A stretch of 64,000 nucleotides of DNA from Apoderus coryli. Taxonomy: Eukaryota > Arthropoda > Insecta > Coleoptera > Attelabidae. Shown in pieces: positions 1 through 11,189 of this stretch (position 1 is the first letter of the stretch; each line of letters opens with the position of its first letter). The stretch lies in contig OU452201.1 in NCBI GenBank assembly GCA_911728435.2, forward strand, positions 23,994,001 to 24,058,000, read 5' to 3'. The notes beneath the pieces are model-generated. The model saw only the letters and a program-made list of their open reading frames with translations, made no database searches and had not been told where the DNA came from. Position numbers and translations under genes: made by a program.

Positions 1-471
1 TACCGTATGTTATAGGGTATCCTAAGTTATGTTCTGTTTTTATTTTGCAGATATTTATCAGCATCGCGGTCATCGGGTCCATCGCGTAATACTATGTGTT
101 CGTGTAAGTGAAAAATACGTTATGCGATTTCCCATCTTGTCGAGCTACTTACGTTGTAAATGCAAATGTGTGACTATGCGAAAAAATTCGTGCTTTGATC
201 TACGTGAAGCCTGAGTATTGGTATGGAAATGGGTATGCAGGAGTATAAGCAAAGGAGAACGAGTATTAGGTGTAAGATATTTTAATTTTAATATTAATAA
301 CTTTTTAAGGGCGAACGGGTGGGGTTATATCAGCCTGCAGCTCGAAATAACTACTTTTTGAAATTTTTCTTATGTGTTTAATAATTAGACGGGCGAACCC
401 GTACCTTGTGCCGGATATATGCATTACACTGCACTTTTCGATGATCGCAGAACAAAAAAATATATACACAT

Positions 472-1056
472 ACGAGGGTGTTTTGATAAGTCGGTGACTT
501 TTAAAGAAAACCATTTTGTTGGCAAAAAATAATTTTCTGCATAATCTCCTTTTAGCTCTATATGTATATATCTGTGAATAATCTGCGTCTGTGATCATTT
601 TACCTTTTTCAAGGTAATCAATATGAATGACAACGCGTGAATTTAGGAAAACTGTGGCCATGACTTTGTTGACAGACAAACGCATCTTAGCCTTCTTCGG
701 TGCGCGTTCGCCCGTAGAATCCTGCTGATTGTTGCTAGATCGCTGCTGTGGTGTGATGAAACCATTTCTTATCTGCGATGACGAAACGGCGCAAGAACTG
801 CAGCCAAACGTCTTCAAACACTCCTTTTTGAAGTGGTCATACGGTTGTCGCATGGGCAGCTGTTTCACATCCAAATATTCATCCACATGTGATGTACGCG
901 GTCATTTGGAGATACCTACAGCCTCAGCCAACGCACTCTCTTTCAATCTGGGATTGTCCAATATGATTCCATAGATTTTATCGTCGATTTCTGGCGTAAC
1001 GACTTCTTTTGGGCGATCTGAACGTTCAGCGTCATTTGTACTGGTGCGGCCACAAC
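472..1056 (-). pseudogene. Tc1/mariner (mariner clade) transposase relic
   Basis: On the minus strand, from about 1056 downward, a degraded mariner transposase can be read. The N-terminal second-HTH region comes first (GRTSTNDAERSDRPKE, then TPEIDDKIYGIILDN and LAEAVGIS), then a stop in GISK*. A central deletion follows and the frame resumes in the GFITPQQRSSNNQQ and APKKAKMRLSVNKVMATVF block (positions about 590-770), which precedes the second catalytic Asp in intact mariners. HIDYLEKGK follows. The outer end at 472-500 (cgagggtgttttgataagtc, preceded by TA) looks like a mariner inverted terminal repeat. Stops, frameshifts and the deletion make it dead. The opposite end was not found. Confidence 0.85.
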
Positions 1057-1206
1057 TGAACTCTTATTTGATTCGTAATTTTACTTGCTTAGATTAACAT
1101 ATTTATATTTAGGGATGTTTACTTAATTTCAAAAAGTAGTTGGAAATGCTTGTCACAAAATTATTTATAGCAGCAATTTTTTTATTACGCATGACATAAA
1201 ATTATT

Positions 1207-1264
1207 TAAAAATGGAACAGCAATTCAAAATTTTCTAAAAATGGAACAGCAATTCAAAATTTTC
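1207..1264. repeat. Two-copy tandem duplication (~30 bp)
   Basis: The segment taaaaatggaacagcaattc plus about nine more bases occurs twice back to back. This looks like simple slippage or a small tandem duplication, with no coding role seen. Confidence 0.8.
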
Positions 1265-3734
1265 TTTCAACTGAGATAATTTTTTAGTACATTTGGATAA
1301 ATCTGAGAAACAATTTCTCCAAAATTGAGGCTCAATTCAATGGCATCAGCAGGAATCATTTAATCGTCAAAATATGTCATTTCTCTTGGATAATAGTATA
1401 ATTATTTCTTCCAAAATATATTGTATATTTCGAAATTAAAATGGAGCTTGCATATAAGTAACTTAATTTTACACTTAAGAAATCAAACAACTAGTTTAAA
1501 TATTTCCAATAAATTTATATATTACTATAAATGTTTCACCAAACCGTGGCTGTATCAATTCGGTAGGTTAGGTACTATAGGGATTAAGGATGGCAATCTC
1601 TTTTCTATATAGTAGATGGTTTAAGTGCACAAATTTTCTTATATGTTTAAATTCCAAATATATATAAAACAAAGACAATAAGTTATGATGAACTTCAAAC
1701 GGTATAAATGCTTAAAAAATATTTGGGTATTTAACCACTAAGGGATATCAACGGGGAATTATTTACATCTTTTTTACTATTAAATATTTTAAATTATTTT
1801 AACTTAGGGAATATTTTGAATGGCCTATAAGTAAAAAACCATTTGCTCACATACCTAACATTTTATAACTTGCTTTTAAATGTATAATTTGTTCAAACAT
1901 TTTTTTTTTTGTTTCATTTCAGGAGTGCCCATAGGCCCTAGTTTAGTTAGGTTAAGCATGGAATGGATTGGAGTGGAGTTTAATGCAGAAGTGTTAGTCA
2001 CATGGTAGGTACTCTTTAAATAAATTCATTAATATTTGGCATAATGATTTTTTAAAACAGAAAAACAATCCGATTAAATTGATATGTTCGGTATATTTTA
2101 AATTTTACTTTCTTTGTTACAGATATTTTAAATGATACAACGTTCGCCGGTAACGCGTAAATAAATATTAGTGAGTTATTTTATTTGCTCCTCGGAACTG
2201 TGGACTTTTGTGAGTTTTTGAGGTGGCAATTTCAATTCGAAGTCGTTCGTCGTTGAATTAATAAGTAGCTCGGCTCGTGGTTTTATTGTCGAGAAAAACA
2301 AATATGAGGATTTTCATTGGACAAGAGCACATGGAAGCGTGGTAAGAAACTCCTGGATTTGAAGAGGAGAGGATATTCGAAACACTTGAGGTGTAAGTGA
2401 ATTTTAAAATATTTGTATATATACGAGTATTGCTGTTGACAAAGAAACGAGTAGTATTTTTTCATTATCATCCTACAACACTATTACTATTACAATTAAC
2501 AATTTTACCACAAAAAATTAATAGCTGCTTGCATTTGATTGTTTCTTTATGACTTTTTTAAGTTATTCAGTATATTATTCACAATCATTTTACAAAAAAT
2601 CAATTTAGTCACTGTTTAACCATATTCAAAAAATTTTAAAGTTGTCCACGCAATTAACAGAAATCCCTTTGTTCAACTTCTATATCTATAATTGTTTTCC
2701 TTTTTTGTAGGAGTGCTGTCCAGTAAGATTCTTTCAGAACCATGGAAAACAGAAAAGATAAACAGTTATCAATATAGGAAGAGCATTTAAGGCTGTTCTT
2801 TTTGATGTTATAAGACTCAAAGTTTGTAGTTTGAACGTGCTTTAAAATAAGCTTAGAGAATTGGTTTTACACCAATTTAAGTTATATTTGTTTTAAACAA
2901 AATTTATCACTAAATCTTAAATGTTTTAGCATTTCAATAGAGCAGTCTTAATCAACTCTCAGACTATAATGATCGGTATAATGAACATCACAAAGCCACA
3001 AAACCAATCTAGGAATACTCAAACATGATTTACTTAAAGCAGGTGGGTTTAGTAATAATGTTGCATTGACTGTCAAAATTAAAACAAATTGCTTTTGCAG
3101 ATAGAGTTATCCTGTAACCAGTATTGGAATAATGTATAGGTCATTCATTCCAACCAATGGAAATGTTGATGAGACGAGGCAAAACTTGCGAAGAAACAAC
3201 CAGCTGTACTGCTACAACCCGAAATCAATTTAGACGCTCAAATATTTCTGCGTGTTGCAGGTAATAATTGTAATAATAAATAACTAAATAATAAGTAATA
3301 AGTGCCATGTGCCATCACAAAAATAAATAAATACATAGATTCGGAAAAACAAATACACTTGTATAATAACATTAAGCGACATACATTATTTAATTACAAT
3401 AAATATATCAGAAATGATAATGAATGGGATATCAGGGTAACTTTACCAAAATCGTGCTCTATCACCTAACCCTGTTTTCCCTCAAGAAACATTCAGACCG
3501 TTGCAAAAACAAGAGGAAAGCTCTAACATACACAAATATGTATTTTTTACATTCTTCTACATATATTTGCCCTAAGCACTAAGCATTCCACAAACGAGCC
3601 AACTAAGTAACTAGCGAACAAAATTTAATCAAACGAACCAATCATCAGAATACAGATATGAAGGATTTTTCAATACAATAATTTTGTAAATCAAAGTATA
3701 AATATATTTGTCACGTACGTTCCTCAGCCAGGAA

Positions 3735-4790
3735 GCCTGCTTTCTTCCCACTCCTCTACGGCCTTTTTCCCATCATGGTCAGTTGTAGGATTCTGTACCG
3801 CTCTCCTTTAAGGACATCTCCAAGGTATGAGATCTTCCTGCACTTAACTGTGTTTAGTAGCGAACGTGTTGCGTCGGCCCTGTTTAGTACCGTTTCGTTG
3901 GTATGCATAGCTGTCCAGGGTATTCTCAGCATTCGCCGGGGTAACCACATCTCGAACGCTCCCAACCGATTAATTGTGGCGGCTTTCATTGTCCAGATCT
4001 CTGCCCCGTACAGCACCATATGTAGGATTTTACCATTCTCTGCAGTAATTTTAGGTTCAGATTATCGTAACCGAATAGTGGTTTCATTTTTTGGAATGTT
4101 GTTCGAACTGTCTCTACAGCTTATTTCTCTATCTGGATTTAGATGTTCGGTGATATAATATCCAAGATACTTAAATGGGTTACTCTGTCTATATTTTTCG
4201 TATCAATCTGTAGTGCACCATCAAGATGTGGTTGTCGACTTCTGTATTTACACAGTTTAGTAGATGTTGCAGGTCCTCTAGTTTATCACTTAGGATGGCA
4301 GTGTCGTAGGCATATCGTATCGTATTTATATATTCTCCATTGATTTGTACTTGAGTAGCCCGTTTAAAGATTTTGTCAGAATATAATATGTTAAAAGGTA
4401 GTGGTGACAGTATGCAGCCCTGTCTGACGCCTCGTAGAATTTAGCTATCTTCCGTAAGTTTTCCGTTTAATCGTACTCCTGCTTTCTCTCTCCAGTATAA
4501 ATTTTCGATAATTCTAACATCTCTGCTGTCCACCTCCATGTTCTTTAAGATGTCTATACGCTTGCCGTTTTGTACTCTGTTGAAGGCCTTCTCGTAATCA
4601 ACGAAACACGCAAGAACGCCCTTGCGCTGGTCACGGCATTTTTCTAGTAGTATATTTAGAGCAAACAGTGCCTCTCTAGTTCCCAACGCGTTTCTAAATC
4701 CAAATTGGGTTTCACCCAAATCTGCCTCACATTTAGATCTTATCCTCCCGTGAATAATTTTGAGAAAGACCTTCACGATGTCAATGCGTC
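3735..4790 (-). pseudogene. Non-LTR retrotransposon reverse transcriptase relic
   Basis: Minus-strand RT fragments read from 4776 down to 3756. The first block has TQFGFRNALGTREALFALN and the motif A segment ACFVDYEKAFNRVQ. The active-site block near 4290-4310 reads AYDTAILSDKLEDLQHLL, where an intact enzyme would have YADD, so the catalytic motif is damaged. The C-terminal block has MVLYGAEIWTMKA and MWLPRRMLRIPW, typical of invertebrate endonuclease-RT LINEs. Several frameshifts and stops separate the blocks. The clade (RTE-, CR1- or L1-like) cannot be fixed by eye. Confidence 0.8.
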
Positions 4791-4799
4791 AATAGTAAG

Positions 4800-5580
4800 T
4801 CTCAAATATTAAAGAATCCTCGTATTTGACAAATATTTCAGGCATAAGGTGTTCGACTTAAATTAATCGGCCCTAGAATATTTGTGAAATTCAACATTTA
4901 CATAATATATTTTTAATGAAAATCAAATCTCACTTTTACCGTATTATATTACATTCCTCGAATAATAAAAACGAATTTCCGTATTTCAACAGCACAATCA
5001 TCCATCTGGCCTACCCCAAGAGAGGCCATAAAATCTGTGGTAACCTGTCCCCGGGCGCTTATGACTCAGCCAAAGTGCAATCTGAGAGGGTTGTGAGTGG
5101 CCACTGTAGAATAAAAACAAAGAAAGAATGCCGTAGGGTGCAAATGATCACATATATACAACACCCCTTTTTGCTTGTACTTGCTTGCATTTCACACTTG
5201 GAAATTTGTTGGGCACTAGGGGGTGTTATATAGAACAGTTCTACTGTGCTGGTTATGCAAGTATAATATTAAATCCATGCACATTATAAATTATTTACAA
5301 AACAATTTTGAAAGAAGTTTTTGGCAGTTTTAAATGCATCTTTATTATCGTTTCTTATTACATAATTGTATATAACTAATTGAAAACAAGTTATGTATTT
5401 ATGTATAGTTATTTAAGGCATAAAATGAAAGTCAATCTTCTTTCTGTTTTATAATGGTTTAATCCGTGTTTTTGTTAATAAATATGTTACTATACACCCT
5501 ATATTTTTTTCTAAATTCAGATTATAATAAGATTAGAAATTAAACACATCTGTTCGACAAGTTGATTGATATAATTGTTA
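4800..5580. other. No gene seen
   Basis: AT-rich sequence with a slightly GC-richer island near 5010-5110 (accccaagagaggccataaa). That patch looks like old repeat material, but I cannot classify it. Confidence 0.4.
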
Positions 5581-5584
5581 TCAT

Positions 5585-5630
5585 ACGCCAAACATGTTTC
5601 GGAACACTAATGTTTCCTCTTCAGTGGCTT
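5585..5630 (-). ncRNA. Hammerhead ribozyme motif (type I), PLE-type
   Basis: On the minus strand: helix I 5' side GCCA, core CUGAAGA (5624-5618), helix II GGAAACA...UGUUCC (5617-5601), core GAAA (5600-5597), tiny helix III C-AU-G with the U that pairs the last A, then UU. Cleavage is predicted before UGGC, which pairs with GCCA as helix I. All conserved core bases (CUGANGA, GAAA) are present. Hammerheads of this kind are known in the terminal repeats of Penelope-like elements. No PLE ORF adjoins it, so it may be a 3'-end fragment. Self-cleavage is inferred. Confidence 0.7.
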
Positions 5631-5639
5631 TACAATAGG

Positions 5640-6120
5640 TTCGTTTCAACCGGTAGTAATTTATAGTAATGGTACCGACACACATGCCCAGTTGTGAATT
5701 CCGACCAGCTAAGATAACTAGTTCAGAACTGACGATTACCCAAGTAGCGAGGGTACGTCTTTTTTACTTAATGAAATGCGTTGACATTGCGTCTTTTCGA
5801 TAAGATAATATACGTATTTTATACGTCAAAATGTCACAATCGAATAAACGTCAAAAAAGAACGTATAAATTACGTCGAATATATGATTAATGAAACGTTA
5901 AAAATTCGTCACTTATATGGTATTAACACGTTATATTAGGTTACGATTTTGGAAATATAATCAAATCATTACATCCTCTAATATAAACTATAATCATTGT
6001 AAAGCGAGAGGATGGATTTCTTCGAACTTAAATATACGAGTATATTATCTAATTTTCATTTAAGAACTATGTAGAATTCTTTACACCAATACTGAACTCA
6101 AAAAACAACTAGGTATAATC
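5640..6120. other. No gene seen
   Basis: AT-rich, with several acgta/acgtc-containing words around 5750-5940 and no open frame of note. It lies just downstream of the candidate 3' end of the minus-strand gene at 6271-6531. Confidence 0.4.
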
Positions 6121-6270
6121 GAATAAAGATTTATTGGTGAAAACAGTTGTATTCAAACAATTACAAAAATTGTTAGGTAATTATTATTTTACTATAACAA
6201 ATAGCGTTAAAAAGTAAACAAATCGATTAAGTCTAAAAAAAAACTAAAAACCCTATTCTACAGACATTCT

Positions 6271-6531
6271 TTAAGGTGCATTTTTTAGCCAAACCTTCAT
6301 TACACTTTCGATTGACACATCAGTGGCTTCTTTACAACATTGTTTAACGGCTTCTAAAACAATAAATAAATATTAGAATTTCTGCATAATAAGATTCTTT
6401 ATATCCCAATAAACGTCTTTACCTTTTTCTAAAATATCAATAATTAAACTGTGTGTTAAATTTGAGTTTTCCGATTTTTGTTTGTAAGGAAGACTAACTG
6501 AATACTGACAAATAGTATTTTTATTTGACAG
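6271..6531 (-). CDS. Candidate host gene: last two coding exons
   Basis: On the minus strand an open segment (6531 to 6423) ends in GAAAAAG/GTAAAG. After a 69-nt gap ending in TTATTGTTTTAG the frame continues exactly in phase (6353 to 6271) and stops at TAA. The join reads ...SLIIDILEK-EAVKQCCKE..., ending MKVWLKNAP. About 140 nt past the stop a poly(A) signal AATAAA lies on the same strand (6124-6137), with GT-rich sequence after it. A short phase-correct intron plus stop plus poly(A) signal suggests a real 3' end, not a relic. I do not recognise the protein. The upstream exon's 5' edge is unclear (an in-frame TAG lies at 6532), and upstream exons may be disrupted by Jockey insertions. Confidence 0.35.
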
Positions 6532-6660
6532 CTATAATGTTTTCCATGGCAAGTCTTCAAAAATGTAATTTTAATGAACTGTAAATGAAGAACAAAGTTG
6601 TTTTATAAAGCAGTTTTTTCTCAATTATTTTCTAATGTAACCCTATAAAAATTTTATATT

Positions 6661-8338
6661 GTCGGATCCAGTTTTTCGAGAGTGTGTTTCTGCCATCCAC
6701 TTCTAGAGGACATTGACGTCTCTTTGTTTAATAATTTTATAGACATGGAATGCATAACGAGGGATGATATTTTTGACAGTCGCGGAAAGACTAAGGCTGG
6801 GCTAACAGCTGGACCGGACTTAGTACCATCATTTATTGTTAGGGATTGTATTGCTGCCTTTGCGGAACCACTGGAGATAATTTTTAATTTCATTTTAAGT
6901 TCGCAAAAGTACCCTGTGTTTTGGAAACAAGCAAAAGTTGTACCAGTATTTAAAACTGGTGACAAATCCCAGATTACCAACTACAGCCCCGTGTCTATTC
7001 TGTCGAATTTTTCTAAAATTTTTGAGTCAATAATATACAGACGTATTTATAATGGAGTGTGTAACGAGATTTCTATACATCAACATGGTTTCATGAATCA
7101 TAGGTCGACTGTCACAAATCTTGCTCATATGACACAGGAGATATCTGAAACTTTAAACTTTGGTGGACAAATTGATGTTCTATACACAGATTTCTCGAAG
7201 GCGTTCGACAGAATGGATCATGGTGTGTTGATGCAAAAGTTAAACCAGTTTGGGTTTTCGAAAAAACTAATTTTACTTATTTTATCCTACTTGAGTGACA
7301 GATGTCAATTTGTATATTTTAATGGACATAAATCTAATACATATTTTACGACTTCCGGGGTTCCGCAGGGCTCTAATTTGGGTCCTTTATTATTCATCCT
7401 TTTTATTAATGTTCTGTTCTGTTCTGGTGGGACAGATTTTTTGCTGACGACCTTAAAATTTTTCACTCAATAAATTCTTTGGCAGAATGTTATGCATTGC
7501 AAAATAATATTGCCAGGTTGAGTGACTGGTGTGAGAGAAATAAGCTTGCATTGAACAGAGCAAAGTGTAAGTCTGTTTCATATTCGAGAAAAAGGGACAG
7601 TACTGGATTTTCTTATGAGATCAATGGTGTTCCGCTATCTTCGTTGGAGACCATCAAACACCTTGGTATTGTGTTCGATTCACAGCTTACGTTTGTTAAT
7701 CGCGTTCGTGGGAAGGTTGAGGAGGCCGTTCGCATGTACTGATTTTTGGTTCGGAACTGTAAGGGATTCACGGACATTAATACACTTACGGCTCTTTATT
7801 GTGCATATGTACGATCGAAACTGGAGTATGGGTCCATAATTTGGAGTCCATTTTACTCGGTTCATAAACAGGCAGTGGAAAGGCTCCAAAGGAGATTCCT
7901 AAAGTATCTGGTTTGGAGACAGGATGGTGTTTACCCTGTTCGGTTGTGTCGTCCTTGGCTTTCTTATATAACCTTCTTCATGGCAAGATAGATAGTCCTT
8001 ATATGATTTCGAAATTAAATTTCAATGTTCCTCGTCTTTTTATTTAAATGTGTGCGTGCTAGGACCAACGCTCTCTTAAGGTCACGTATTTATATGATGA
8101 CCCGCAACTTTAATAAAATATGTCACTATTGCGACATGTTTTTTGATAATTTTGTTAGAATAAAGTTGGTTTTTGATGAATTTTTCGAACAATAATTTTA
8201 AGATATACTCTTATTACTCGTCTTTCCTTTTTGTATTGTATTGTATATATATACATATATATGTCTATTCTCAATGTATTTGTCCTTTAAAGGGATTGTT
8301 TATCTGTTGGGCAATAAAGTATTTATTTATTTATTTAT
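6661..8338 (+). pseudogene. Jockey-type LINE, 5'-truncated, broken ORF2
   Basis: Plus-strand RT domain of a Jockey-like LINE. Visible blocks are GLTAGPDLVPSFIVRDCIAA, VVPVFKTGDKSQITNYSPVS, motif A DVLYTDFSKAFDRMDH, motif B TTSGVPQGSNLGPLLFILF, a damaged FADD region at about 7440 (frameshift between 7473 and 7479), then the thumb and C-terminal part (LGIVFDSQLTF). A TGA at 7740-7742 replaces a Trp in MY-W-FLVRNCKGF, and further frame loss follows after 7960. The 3' UTR holds ctttaaagggattg...ctgttgggcaataaag and ends in a (TTTA)n tail near 8316-8338. The copy at 51930-53008 shares this 3' end, so they are one family. Confidence 0.9.
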
Positions 8339-8344
8339 CCAGAA

Positions 8345-8620
8345 CTAAATGGTCTACCTAAAGGTGAAAAGAAAAATATACCATGTCATTTAAAAAAACA
8401 AAGTACCAACTTGCCATAGCAATAAACCTGTTAACGCTATAAAAAATTGAACATCGGCAGGTTGTTCCAAAAATTGTACCAAATAACTTGTATTTAATTT
8501 TTTTTTCAAAATAACGATTATTTTCGGAAATATACAGGGGTTTCCACACTTTATACTCACTCTGTATAATACATATAAGGTCGTATAGATATATTTCACT
8601 GAGCAAATACATGGAATCTT
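8345..8620. other. Probable 3' flank or 3' UTR of the minus-strand Jockey fragment
   Basis: AT-rich sequence between two tail-to-tail LINE fragments. No independent feature is recognised. Confidence 0.35.
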
Positions 8621-9636
8621 TTGAATCATTTGCCCCAGAACAATCTTCATATCACGTTTAAAAGTGTTGGGATTCTCATTGGAGTAATTAATTTTAGTAT
8701 AGATGGTATAAATATTACAGAAATTACATGCCCTGAAGATGGGAGCTCTTGTTTCATAATTCGCGTGCATTGGAGGCACTCTGAAAAGATAGGCATTTCT
8801 CGCATTGAATTCTGGAATATTAAACCGCTCCAACAATTGCGAATAGTCTATAAGATGAAAAACAAAACACTGGGAGGAAAAATGTCCACTCATATCTAGT
8901 GATTGAAAATCAAATCGCTCCAACAGCAAAGCATTGTCGTATCCCCGGGCAGAAAACTGACCATCAATCTTGAAAGCTAATCGCTTAAGGAATTTTCGTT
9001 GAACATTTTCGAGAGAGTTAACATAAACTCCATATATCGGAGACCAAGCAACAGCAGTATATTCAAGCTTTGATCTTACTATTGCGTTGTACAACACTAT
9101 AAGACAATCAGTATTGTTAAATGAGTTGGTGGTTCTAAAAATAAATCCCAGAGATTTGAGTGCGTGCCTTCTTCTTTATTTCGGAAACATGATAATTAAA
9201 GGTTAGTTCACTATCAATAAACACACCAAGATCCTTAATGGCAGTACATTTATCAAGAGCAGCGCCAGAGAGTATATAACTGTAAGAAACAGTGCGGTGC
9301 CTTCTTGCGTATGTTATAAATTCGCATTTATCAATGTTTAGATAAAGCTTATTCACAGTACGCCAATCTTCAAGCATATTCAGATCTCTCTGTAGTACAT
9401 CACAGTCGTCATGGGAGTGAACAGGTATTCCTATATCATTAACGAATATTGCAAATAAAAGGGGGGCTAGGTTACTACCTTGGGGAGCGCCACTCGTGGC
9501 CAAAAAAGAGTGAGACTTAAAACCATTCTATTGCACGAAGAATATGATTCAAAAAATGAGATTAAAGAACCCTGGACGCCAAAGTGAAGCATCATTCGTA
9601 GTAGTACATTATGATCTATGCTATCTCTATTTCTCG
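8620..9636 (-). pseudogene. Jockey-type LINE fragment (RT thumb and C-terminus)
   Basis: Read on the minus strand from about 9636: DSIDHNVLLRMMLHFGVQ (just after motif A), then ATSGAPQGSNLAPLLFAIF (motif B), then a jump directly to CDVLQRDLNMLEDW. The FADD active-site segment is therefore deleted. The rest reads KCEFITYARRHRTVSYSY, KDLGVFIDSELTFNYHV, a break near 9100-9135, then AIVRSKLEYTAVAWSPIYG and FLKRLAFKIDGQ. The 5' end abuts a different short ORF at 9640-9761, so this copy probably inserted into or beside it. Confidence 0.85.
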
Positions 9637-9639
9637 ATT

Positions 9640-9761
9640 TAAGATAGTTTCATAAGTTTGCCGAGTTTCTCTAAGGAGAGTGCATTTTTTGTGCCAATAT
9701 TCCCAATAATATCCTCCTCATCTGATGAGTCGTACAAATAGTTGTTTAAAAACTCTGCCAT
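9640..9761 (-). CDS. Truncated acidic N-terminal ORF, unknown
   Basis: An ATG at 9761 on the minus strand opens MAEFLNNYLYDSSDEEDIIG..., about 40 codons rich in Asp, Glu and Ser, running to a stop close to the point where the Jockey fragment begins (~9636). The style (short hydrophobic start, then DSSDEED) recalls N-termini of PIF/Harbinger-like nucleases and some host proteins, but it is too short to assign. It is probably the 5' end of a gene or DNA-transposon ORF cut by the LINE. Confidence 0.3.
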
Positions 9762-9857
9762 ATTTTATCTTTTATCACTTGTTTATATTTCTGTTGGTCT
9801 TTGCTATAGGTTACGGTGATTTATAAGATAGCATTTTTTTTATTTTCTACTATGGCA

Positions 9858-10880
9858 CAGCCTACTTTAGACAAGCCATGAACATATAATGGCAACACCG
9901 CAACCAGTCTACTGTACATACTCGACCGGTAAGCGGTTGCAACGGAAATATTTGTAAACTATTTTGTAATCGTATTTTGTAACATAGAATTTTAAATTTT
10001 AATAGTAAGAACATTATTTTCACGTAAATTTAAAAGGTCTTCTAAAATTTCAATTACACCGGCCTTTACGAATAATCCAGTTTTTTTCTTTGGAACGTTT
10101 GATTCGTTCTTCGATTGATCTTCTAGGGGTTGGGACTATTTTTAAATATAGCATTTATTGCCAAACAGAAAATATCCCCTAACAATATATATTCACTCTA
10201 TTCTCATGATTTACAGTATCTTGTTATGACCAACACAAACAGATTAATTAATTAATGATCATTAATACAACTTACAGACCTAATGTTATAACAATTAAAA
10301 CCCAGCTAACGGATACATTCTGCAATGCGCCAGAAACTAAAAGGAATAATATTAAACAAAATTACAATTTAAATTCAGATATATAGACCCCAGCATTTAC
10401 ATTTTACATTACACCATAAAACAATTACCAGCAGTCTCCATTAAATCGTGCTCCGAACAATTAAATATATCACAGTCGTTACAGATCATATTGAAATTAT
10501 TGCACATCACATACACTAGTGATTTCGTGTATAGATTGGTAATAGGACGTCTGTAGTAAAACATCAAACTGTTATGACTCTCCAGTCGCGAAACCGTTAT
10601 ACCAATCTCAACCAGCAAGTCAGGGCAATAGATTTTACCGGTTAAAAGTTTTCTATCTGGATAAACCCCATCAGATTTAAATATGAGATGTTTAAGAAAT
10701 ATCCTTTGCATTTTATGGACACACTTATCACTACTAGTTCTATAAAAAAAAACTGTTTTAATTAAGCACTGATTTAATTAGACCGCGTATTACAAATATT
10801 CCAATGTAAACCCACACAATCGACTTGGATTCCACGTTGCCAAATTTACTTGTTCAAGGCTTGTCTAAAGAAGGCTCTAG
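9858..10880. repeat. Imperfect inverted repeat pair (~40 bp arms)
   Basis: Left arm agcctactttagacaagcc...ggcaac (9858-9897) is mirrored by gttgcc...ggcttgtctaaagaaggct (10839-10877), with substitutions in the middle. They could be the two ends of a small non-autonomous DNA element or facing ends of two copies. No clear target duplication is seen. A Jockey fragment lies between them. Confidence 0.4.
10409..10716 (-). pseudogene. Jockey-type LINE C-terminal fragment
   Basis: Minus-strand reading begins MQRIFLKHLIFKSDGVYPDR, the Jockey C-terminal RxFLK-Y...DGxYP block, and continues through degenerate C-terminal sequence (CNNFNMICNDCDIFNCSEHD) to a stop at 10409. Only this last ~100 codons survive. 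The sequence just upstream (10721-10748) recurs at 63947-63974. Confidence 0.75.
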
Positions 10881-11189
10881 ATGTAAGTTATTTTCAATTT
10901 CTTCTTCTCTACCTTCTCCTTCTGCGTACTATCAGTTTGCAAAATGTTCCAACCAGTTTTTTAATGGTTATGCTCTCTATGTATGTTGAGTATGAATTGA
11001 GTGGACTAAGAAGATAGAAGTAATTAATGTGGTGTTTATTAAAGCTACGGTATATTTTGGTATCTATATAACCTTAATGTTCTCGGTATCTGTGGTCTAT
11101 AAAGAAATGAAACTATAATAGTTGAATTTAAGGGAATTTAAAAATGGAAGGCAGTCGAACTCTAGTTGATCGCTTATGCATGTGTATTT

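Larger units (their letters stand above)
51..3261 (+). other. Low-feature region with exon-like islands
   Basis: Apart from the mariner relic (472-1056) and a small tandem duplication, I find no convincing coding sequence here. Several short stretches are bounded by good splice signals on the plus strand: a pyrimidine tract ending in cag at 50 with a gtaagt-type donor near 105; tttcatttcag at 1920 with gtaggt near 2004; tttgttacag at 2121 with gtaagaa near 2340; tttttttgtag at 2710; and gcttttgcag at 3100 with cag/gtaata near 3261. Joining them does not keep an open frame, so if real they would be untranslated exons. Chance splice-like strings are common in AT-rich DNA. Confidence 0.2.

Noticed and set aside
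1935..1960. Telomere-like ttaggtta words
   Set aside because: Only one or two imperfect units, not an array.
3775..4343. 127- and 66-codon plus-strand open frames
   Set aside because: They lie opposite the minus-strand LINE relic and show no protein-like pattern.
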